Shown piece after piece: positions 3,401 through 6,209 of a stretch of 6,209 nt of DNA. Location of the stretch: contig CACYDY010000025.1 of NCBI GenBank assembly GCA_902773245.1, positions 1 through 6,209 of the forward strand. Reading direction: 5' to 3'. Source of the DNA: an uncultured Ruminococcus sp. (GTDB lineage: Bacteria > Bacillota > Clostridia > Oscillospirales > Acutalibacteraceae). The position numbers were made by a program, and so were the translations under genes. The notes under the pieces are model-generated. The model saw nothing but the letters and a program-made list of their open reading frames with translations. It did no database searches and had not been told where the DNA came from. The number at the start of each line of letters is the position of its first letter. Within the stretch, counting starts at the first letter, position 1.

Positions 3401-6209
3401 CTGACAGCAGATACATTCAAGGATTCCGACCTTCTTCATCAAAATAGCATTGATTGGAAAACGATGAATTCAAACGGAAGTATTTGGACTCCGATTGACG
3501 GAGATCAAGTTGGAACGATAGCTGTAGCTATCGACCCCGAGGAAGAATTTAGCGGTCTTGAGGGTATTGCAACTGTGTTAGTAAATATGGAAACCCCCGT
3601 CAAAAATGCTCAGACGGAACAATATCTTGATAAATATGCTAAAAACTACTATACAACTGTATGTCAGCAAAGCCCTTTGAGCGGATCAGATGAATTTATA
3701 ACAAATGAATATAAATCAACCGTGACCCACGTTATTTTGAAGGAAACTCGTCCTCGTCTTAAGATAAAGAAGATTGATGAAAAATCTAAGGCAGCACTTG
3801 AGGGCGCTAAGTTTACTTTATATAAAGATGCAAATTGCACTCAGCCTGTAGATGAATTTGTCGACCTTGTAACAGATATCTTCGGTGAGATCGAGGCTGA
3901 TCTGCCTTATACCGGTGATTTTTGGCTAAGAGAAACCGAAGCTCCGTTAGGTTATGAGCTGGCTCCCGTTATGAAAATAGCTGCCACCGATCCAAAGGTT
4001 ACTGTTGTAGAAGTTACGAACAGCAGATTTAAAGGCAGTGTTGAGTTCCATAAAAGGGATCTCGACGACAGTACGGTAACTGATATTGAAGGTGCAGAGT
4101 ATGAACTGTATACATCGAGCGGCAGTAAGGTTTACACCGACGAAAACTATGTATATGCGACGGGTGCTAATGCAACGAACAGTACCTTTGTGACAGGCTT
4201 GAATGGATTTACTGTTACAGGAATGCCATGGGGAATTTATTACTTCAAAGAAACAAAAGCGCCTCAAGGCTATGATATTAACAACAAAAGAGTGTATTTT
4301 TCACTGCAGCGTTCCAATTTTGATGAAGAAAACAGTATACTTAAGGTTGAAGCAGAACAGTATGATACTGAGCTTACTGCATCAATTGAAATTAAAAAGT
4401 CAGATGCGTTTGATCCCAACAACACATTGAGCGGTGCATGGTACAATGTACAGAAAAAGTGTTTTGACGAAAACGGTGACGAATACTGGGAGAACGTGCG
4501 AACAGATCTTTCAACAAATGCTGTTGGAGAACTTACAGTTGACGGTTTAAAATTCGGAGAATACCGTTTTCAGGAAATAATTGCACCGAAAGGTTATGAA
4601 CTTTCTGCCAATATAAATCCGAAAAGTGTTGTTCTTGATGCCTCTACCGTTGGTCAGACATTTTTGTTTACTCAGACCGACATTCAAAAAACAGGTTCGG
4701 CTCGTCTTGAAAAGATGTCTAACACTGACGCACCGATCTCGGGTGCGGTATTTGACCTCTACAAAATAAACGGTGTTAGAGATAACGTGCAAAACAGACC
4801 TTCCTCAGACCCCGATGATACTCTTTACAGAACTGCCATAAGAACCGGTGCTGACGGAAAAACTCCGATTGTCGGCGATTTGAGTTGGGGAGAGTATTAC
4901 TTTGTCGAAACCAAGGCTGTGACGGGTTACTCTAAAAACAATGTTGCTTATTCTCCCGAGACATTTAAAATCACATTTTCAAACGTTGATATCACTCAGG
5001 AAGTCAAAGCAGTTAACTATCAAACACCGGGTACTGTGGTTCTAAGAAAATACAGAGAAGCAGACTTAAACAATCCCAATAAAGTGCTGCTTTCGGGAGC
5101 TGTTTTTAATCTGTGTGATAAGGACGGAAACATCATGATGTCCGGACTCACGACCGGAACGTATGATTATAAAACAAAGTCCGTAGTTCAGTCACAGGTG
5201 AATGTGGATATACAGGGCATGTTTACAATCATAAATATTCCGTGGGGTTCGTATTATCTTGAAGAAATAACGGCTCCGAGCGGATATTCCCGAGCAGACA
5301 AAGTGAGATTTACCATAAACGGTGCAAACTGTATGACATTGCAGGAGTTGGAATGCTACGATCCTATAATGATGTGTGAAATACAGGTAGATAAAGAAAT
5401 CGACGAAGCTTTGCCGCAATTCGGAAATCCGACGTTCATCTTTAAGGTGACGGATACTGTCGGCGGCAAACAGTGGATAAAAAATGTTCAGCTTTCCGCC
5501 GATAAAAAATCTGATTTTGTAAAGTTTTCCGTTCCTGCGGGAACTTATAAAATTGAAGAGATCGAAGTGTCCCGGTATAAGATCGAAACGTCGGGTTCCG
5601 ACATAATACCCGACGGAACAACCACGACGTTTTACAGTAAAAACAGCTCGGATAATACTTTTACCTGTACTTTAACGTCGAACGATAATGTTCCGCAAAA
5701 GTTCGAGGTAAAGTATGAAAACAAACTGAAAGCCTTTGATAAGTTTAATCATGTGACGTGTACAACGAACATTATCCCTGTTGAAAAGAGAATAACGGGT
5801 ATAAATGTCCGTTACAACAAAGATTTTATTCCGATCAATCTTCAAGATCCCGATTCGACATACACTATCGACAAGGAAGATGATCTTACCCTCACTCTGA
5901 TTTACGATGACGGTTCCGAGGAAACGGTTTATCCATCGGAGTTTGCCAAGCTTATTCATACTGATTTACAGCCGAAGTTTATTGTACCAAACGGTGTCAA
6001 TAATGCTTCCGATGAGGTAGAATTGGATGCACAGTACACATCAGATGACGGAAGGGTTTATAAAACAAAGTTTTATGTAACCGTTGAACCGGCAAAAGTT
6101 GTTCAGACCCAAAGGGTTATTTATAATGTTGATGATGATAACCGTTCCTATTTCCTGATCGGAGGCAAATATCCGACAGCGAATGTTGTTTATTACAGCG
6201 GCGGTAACC
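353..6209 (+). CDS. Giant secreted multi-domain surface protein with tandem CnaB/SpaA-type isopeptide domains, 3' end outside window
   Basis: The frame is open from ATG 353 to the window edge: 1952 full codons plus one base, with no stop. The start could equally be ATG 356 (sequence begins MMRK). A Sec signal peptide shows export. Then come two large beta-rich blocks (about 34-447 and 487-900) split by a Ser/Gly/Asn linker, a stalk-proximal module (about 901-1131), five CnaB/SpaA-type domains and one pilin-linkage-type domain (about 1133-1792), and an Ig-like domain (about 1811-1917). Known CnaB domains form internal Lys-Asn or Lys-Asp bonds next to a catalytic Glu and make rigid, protease-resistant stalks of Gram-positive pilins and adhesins. 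The inferred role is a wall- or matrix-attached adhesin or structural fibre protein. The end is missing, so an LPXTG sorting signal or other anchor cannot be judged. The N-terminal ligand is unknown. Twelve cysteines are unusual for a protein of this kind. It probably shares an operon with the upstream TasA-like gene. Confidence 0.93.
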   Translation, partial: MMRKLNFPMIRRVFSFLLIISLLFTSVDISAVADANNDDSKTQSSENQEIEEGTNFLDDWTVQATWSESKDQTLICNAVDNKVVNFKLTFTYFLRQAVKTYNPNEIKFTVKGIDQIKRSGKIKAQTTTTQLNSDWNLEYDSETDVYTFIYKNEIAENQSLSGGFQMQWSINSRDAADGYTYVSNPVFSTGTDSIKMPPLRFEYHSERDIYDVSIDPQIISGSEYESIKTYRSENNPENELDENGHLRNYVWYKYVSTFSNNMRARGLYKSDYFVALEIVNSTNEDKKIDFENNDIVAYNIDGTPIALSYITDPATGETVYGFYKFKDHKGNISQSDAFENRLMQDFILGIDSDKIYANTIGVTTRLIPLYNDEKQSVLDNEEYKLDGGNLIGNSTANLTIYDFEYGSDNYWHGKRNLTHDDYNLINYFYDGQTVKFRLKGGIEKNYSAAASGNSLSKNAKSVVNSSGDGAGDSSNADLIPKGSFPGENQKFSFIQGDDMLFTELKSGLLRRLEKDEYSFRRVYVTFDSSVPGTKAYNNSFPYDVYVSYEIDAPYSSYTLCASGNTKTGSNIILPPNSEGVYPKAVYVDIKNVYHSFYPIVDVDADIKFDWEKEKLKPENDQIKAENGKILNLSYMKMINYADVDVSSNRNGNFAAMSEDHYQGFFHDYIMPIDTEVHRQYLYRAYSTIMLKCPTTNLDSETLFSEFQQNASGTRYESTVTTKGKVSADEGGPLKKFSVYTRIPSGLYIGDMSKVKVNASGVSLAALDDDGSVVESGKQLTASDFKNNLSFRTFSDGDGNKYIAADFDFSDDPIDILTGAEVSLEYPVYLTAADYVISATLEFIAHSYTMIHDEGVQKISAKNQMKDILDLDGNNDKNEIIAHSTAKSSIDSQLKEWREDSEKFVKSAYSTGYVYAQNMSEAVRVDFKNGESDNSEKSKYSYRLDFLIGENPIKNIVMYDTIEPQEGSVKYYDYDGSETTVALDSQWRGKLLSVDTSGLFDMGFDNFTVYYTTDMQDLTADTFKDSDLLHQNSIDWKTMNSNGSIWTPIDGDQVGTIAVAIDPEEEFSGLEGIATVLVNMETPVKNAQTEQYLDKYAKNYYTTVCQQSPLSGSDEFITNEYKSTVTHVILKETRPRLKIKKIDEKSKAALEGAKFTLYKDANCTQPVDEFVDLVTDIFGEIEADLPYTGDFWLRETEAPLGYELAPVMKIAATDPKVTVVEVTNSRFKGSVEFHKRDLDDSTVTDIEGAEYELYTSSGSKVYTDENYVYATGANATNSTFVTGLNGFTVTGMPWGIYYFKETKAPQGYDINNKRVYFSLQRSNFDEENSILKVEAEQYDTELTASIEIKKSDAFDPNNTLSGAWYNVQKKCFDENGDEYWENVRTDLSTNAVGELTVDGLKFGEYRFQEIIAPKGYELSANINPKSVVLDASTVGQTFLFTQTDIQKTGSARLEKMSNTDAPISGAVFDLYKINGVRDNVQNRPSSDPDDTLYRTAIRTGADGKTPIVGDLSWGEYYFVETKAVTGYSKNNVAYSPETFKITFSNVDITQEVKAVNYQTPGTVVLRKYREADLNNPNKVLLSGAVFNLCDKDGNIMMSGLTTGTYDYKTKSVVQSQVNVDIQGMFTIINIPWGSYYLEEITAPSGYSRADKVRFTINGANCMTLQELECYDPIMMCEIQVDKEIDEALPQFGNPTFIFKVTDTVGGKQWIKNVQLSADKKSDFVKFSVPAGTYKIEEIEVSRYKIETSGSDIIPDGTTTTFYSKNSSDNTFTCTLTSNDNVPQKFEVKYENKLKAFDKFNHVTCTTNIIPVEKRITGINVRYNKDFIPINLQDPDSTYTIDKEDDLTLTLIYDDGSEETVYPSEFAKLIHTDLQPKFIVPNGVNNASDEVELDAQYTSDDGRVYKTKFYVTVEPAKVVQTQRVIYNVDDDNRSYFLIGGKYPTANVVYYSGGN
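452..1693 (+). other. N-terminal beta-rich region A of the giant protein (residues about 34-447)
   Basis: About 410 residues with alternating hydrophobic/polar strands, many Tyr, Asp and Asn, and no membrane segment or enzymatic motif that I recognise. The early part (Trp-rich DDWTVQATW, then FKLTFTYFL and EIKFTVKGI) resembles the first Ig-like sandwich of very large clostridial CnaB adhesins, in which a 'PG.i.i.ip' strand pattern recurs. The end (YDGQTVKFRLKGGI) looks like the last strand of a sandwich leading into a linker. It is probably several beta-sandwich domains at the distal tip, where a ligand would bind, but the ligand cannot be named. One cysteine (Cys76) is present. Domain borders are approximate. 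Confidence 0.55.
1694..1810 (+). other. Low-complexity Ser/Gly/Asn/Ala linker (residues about 448-486)
   Basis: Residues 448-486 are dominated by Ser, Gly, Ala, Asn and Asp, for example AAASGNSLSKNAK and SSGDGAGDSSNAD, with almost no large hydrophobic residues. The stretch separates two beta-rich blocks and is probably flexible and surface-exposed. It could be a hinge, a site of O-glycosylation or a protease-sensitive point; none of these is shown by the sequence. The DNA is not a tandem repeat. Confidence 0.65.
1811..3052 (+). other. Beta-rich region B of the giant protein (residues about 487-900)
   Basis: About 410 residues. The first half has strand-rich segments (YSFRRVYVTFDS, YDVYVSYEID, KAVYVDIKNVYHSF) and one short helical, charged segment (about 608-626, EKEKLKPENDQIKAENGK). 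The second half runs from about 736 with FSVYTRIPSGLYI, then ASDFKNNLSFRTF, IAADFDFSDDPID and LEYPVYLTAADYV. That series resembles a module recurring in large Firmicutes surface proteins, where an 'f..yD.S..pi....v...yPv.l...dy' pattern is common. An acidic loop (869-878) lies near the end. Cysteines are at 560 and 692. I recognise no catalytic motif; an adhesin or structural sandwich array is the most likely reading. Confidence 0.5.
3053..3745 (+). other. Stalk-proximal beta module, DUF11/isopeptide-adhesin-like (residues about 901-1131)
   Basis: It opens with KFVKSAYSTGYVYAQ, continues with YSYRLDFLIGENPIKNIVMY and DTIE, then FTVYYTTD...LTADTF, GTIAVAIDPEEEF and VLVNMETP, and ends in an AKNYYTTV strand and VTHVILKE. 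This order (a 'VKs.Yt.y' entry, 'Y.Y.l.l..g...i.niv.yD.ie', 'vyYst', 'i.AiaVd', 'v.v.m..P', 'Y.N...y') is familiar from large clostridial surface proteins, where it sits directly before CnaB domains. It likely forms one or two sandwiches joining the tip region to the stalk. Cys1104 lies here. The assignment is by pattern only. Confidence 0.55.
3749..4027 (+). other. CnaB/SpaA-type isopeptide domain 1 (residues 1133-1225)
   Basis: The first strand LKIKKID carries the candidate bond Lys1140. It is followed by LEGAKFTLYKD, the family's 'L.GA.F.Ly' strand, then the catalytic-type Glu1194 in RETEAPLGY (the SpaA 'ET.AP.GY' motif) and the acceptor Asn1223 in VTNSR on the last strand. All three residues needed for a Lys-Asn bond are present. 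At about 93 residues it is the shortest of the six. Cys1162 sits in the loop after the second strand. Confidence 0.9.
4034..4369 (+). other. CnaB/SpaA-type isopeptide domain 2 (residues 1228-1339)
   Basis: Lys1234 (VEFHKRD), IEGAEYELYT, Glu1300 (KETKAPQGY) and Asp1338 (EQYDTE) occupy the Lys/Glu/acceptor positions. The acceptor is Asp rather than Asn, as in the Lys-Asp bond of the Streptococcus pyogenes FbaB CnaB2 domain. A Trp-containing strand, MPWGIYYF, comes just before the Glu. The insert between the second strand and that motif (about 1257-1290) is longer than in domain 1. The domain closely resembles domain 5 in layout. Confidence 0.87.
4376..4684 (+). other. CnaB/SpaA-type isopeptide domain 3 (residues 1342-1444)
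   Basis: Lys1349 (IEIKKSD), LSGAWYNVQKK, Glu1408 (QEIIAPKGY) and Asp1443 (TQTDIQ) are in the expected order. The Glu motif is a slightly divergent 'QEIIAP'. The acceptor is again Asp. The Trp of the 'PWG' strand seen in domains 2, 4 and 5 is replaced by LKFGEYRF. Cys1370 lies in the strand after LSGAWYN. Confidence 0.85.
4694..5020 (+). other. CnaB/SpaA-type isopeptide domain 4 (residues 1448-1556)
   Basis: Lys1454 (ARLEKMSNTD), ISGAVFDLYK, Glu1519 (VETKAVTGY) and Asn1555 (KAVNYQ) fit the pattern. Lys1454 is followed by Met-Ser rather than the usual x-Asp, and the motif reads KAVTGY instead of KAPxGY, so it is slightly divergent; the three bond residues are kept. A long polar loop (about 1475-1492) rich in Asp, Pro and Ser precedes the TGADG turn. 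It has no cysteine. Confidence 0.85.
5030..5365 (+). other. CnaB/SpaA-type isopeptide domain 5 (residues 1560-1671)
   Basis: Lys1566 (VVLRKYRE), LSGAVFNLCDKDG, Glu1638 (LEEITAPSGY) and Asp1670 (ECYDP) occupy the bond positions. It shares with domain 2 the PWGxYY strand, the Tyr-Asp acceptor and the same distance from its Lys to the next domain's Lys (115 residues). It holds three cysteines (1588, 1660, 1668), with a fourth (1675) just after, the densest cluster in the protein. Confidence 0.87.
5375..5728 (+). other. Pilin isopeptide-linkage-type domain 6 (FctA/DUF7601-like; residues 1675-1792)
   Basis: Lys1681 (IQVDKEID) is followed by FGNPTFIFKVTD, not the 'L.GA.F.L' strand of domains 1-5. 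Next come VPAGTYKIEEIEVSRY, with candidate Glu1736, and FEVKYENKLK, with candidate acceptor Asn1790. This layout (a 'p.FtFkv' strand, 'v.aGtY.veE....rY' and a closing 'v.y.N.k') fits the FctA/DUF7601 group of pilin linkage domains better than SpaA-type CnaB. The Glu-to-Asn distance (54) is longer than in the other five domains (29-38). It closes the isopeptide array: no Lys follows at the usual 11-residue spacing. Confidence 0.75.
5783..6103 (+). other. Ig-like (Big-type) domain after the isopeptide stalk (residues about 1811-1917)
   Basis: The sequence runs EKRITGINVRYNKDF, DDLTLTLIYDDGSEETV, KFIVPNGVNN, VELDAQYTSDDGRVY and FYVTVEP. The 'I..I.V.Y', 'L.L.Y.DGS...V' and 'v.A.Yt.ddG.vy...f.V.V' strands are typical of bacterial Ig-like domains of surface proteins. 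There is no Lys/Glu/Asn triad that I can place, so it is probably not isopeptide-forming. It may start a C-terminal segment leading toward an anchor. After it, about 35 residues (1918-1952, with VIYNV and NVVYY strands) run off the window. Confidence 0.55.

Noticed and set aside
401..5959. Several open frames of 60-125 codons on the minus strand (for example 401-742, 1271-1648, 3947-4267, 5672-5959).
   Set aside because: All lie opposite the continuous giant frame. They lack good ribosome binding sites and their translations are rich in Cys/Phe/Arg/Tyr without domain patterns, as expected of antisense shadows.
1..6209. CRISPR array, tRNA/rRNA, transposase or attachment sites.
   Set aside because: No regularly spaced direct repeats, no RNA-gene signature and no transposase or integrase motifs were seen; nearly all the window is occupied by two coding frames.

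Overview
The window looks like a surface-protein locus from a Gram-positive, gut-type member of the Clostridia (Oscillospiraceae/Ruminococcus-like or Lachnospiraceae-like). This placement is an inference. It rests on purine-rich ribosome binding sites, moderately AT-rich DNA with frequent TCG/ACG/CCG codons, a TasA-like (SipW-dependent-type) protein tail, and a giant Sec-exported protein with tandem CnaB/SpaA-type domains. No sequence gives a species.

Layout: two genes, both on the + strand, fill almost the whole window. Bases 1-318 are the last 105 codons of a gene that begins upstream; its product resembles the C-terminal part of TasA/camelysin-family, SipW-dependent matrix proteins. A 34-base gap with a strong purine-rich ribosome binding site and no terminator follows. 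From 353 (or 356) one reading frame stays open to the right edge: 1952 complete codons without a stop, so both the full length and the C-terminus are unknown. No other credible gene is visible on either strand.

The giant protein, in order: a Sec signal peptide (residues 1-33), about 410 residues of beta-rich N-terminal region, a Ser/Gly/Asn-rich linker (about 448-486), about 410 further beta-rich residues, and a stalk-proximal module (about 901-1131) of a kind common in very large clostridial surface proteins. Six tandem isopeptide-type domains follow (about 1133-1792), then an Ig-like domain (about 1811-1917) and the start of more sequence. In each of the six domains the expected Lys, catalytic Glu and Asn/Asp acceptor can be pointed to. 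This predicts a covalently stabilised rod holding the large N-terminal region away from the cell.

Together the genes suggest an extracellular matrix or adhesion locus: a TasA-like subunit co-transcribed with a giant isopeptide-stabilised adhesin. The most notable details are the exact 11-residue spacing from each acceptor to the next domain's Lys at all five junctions, the mixed Asn/Asp acceptors, the similarity of domains 2 and 5, and a cysteine cluster near the end of the stalk. A sortase signal, a SipW peptidase or other partners would lie outside the window and cannot be confirmed.
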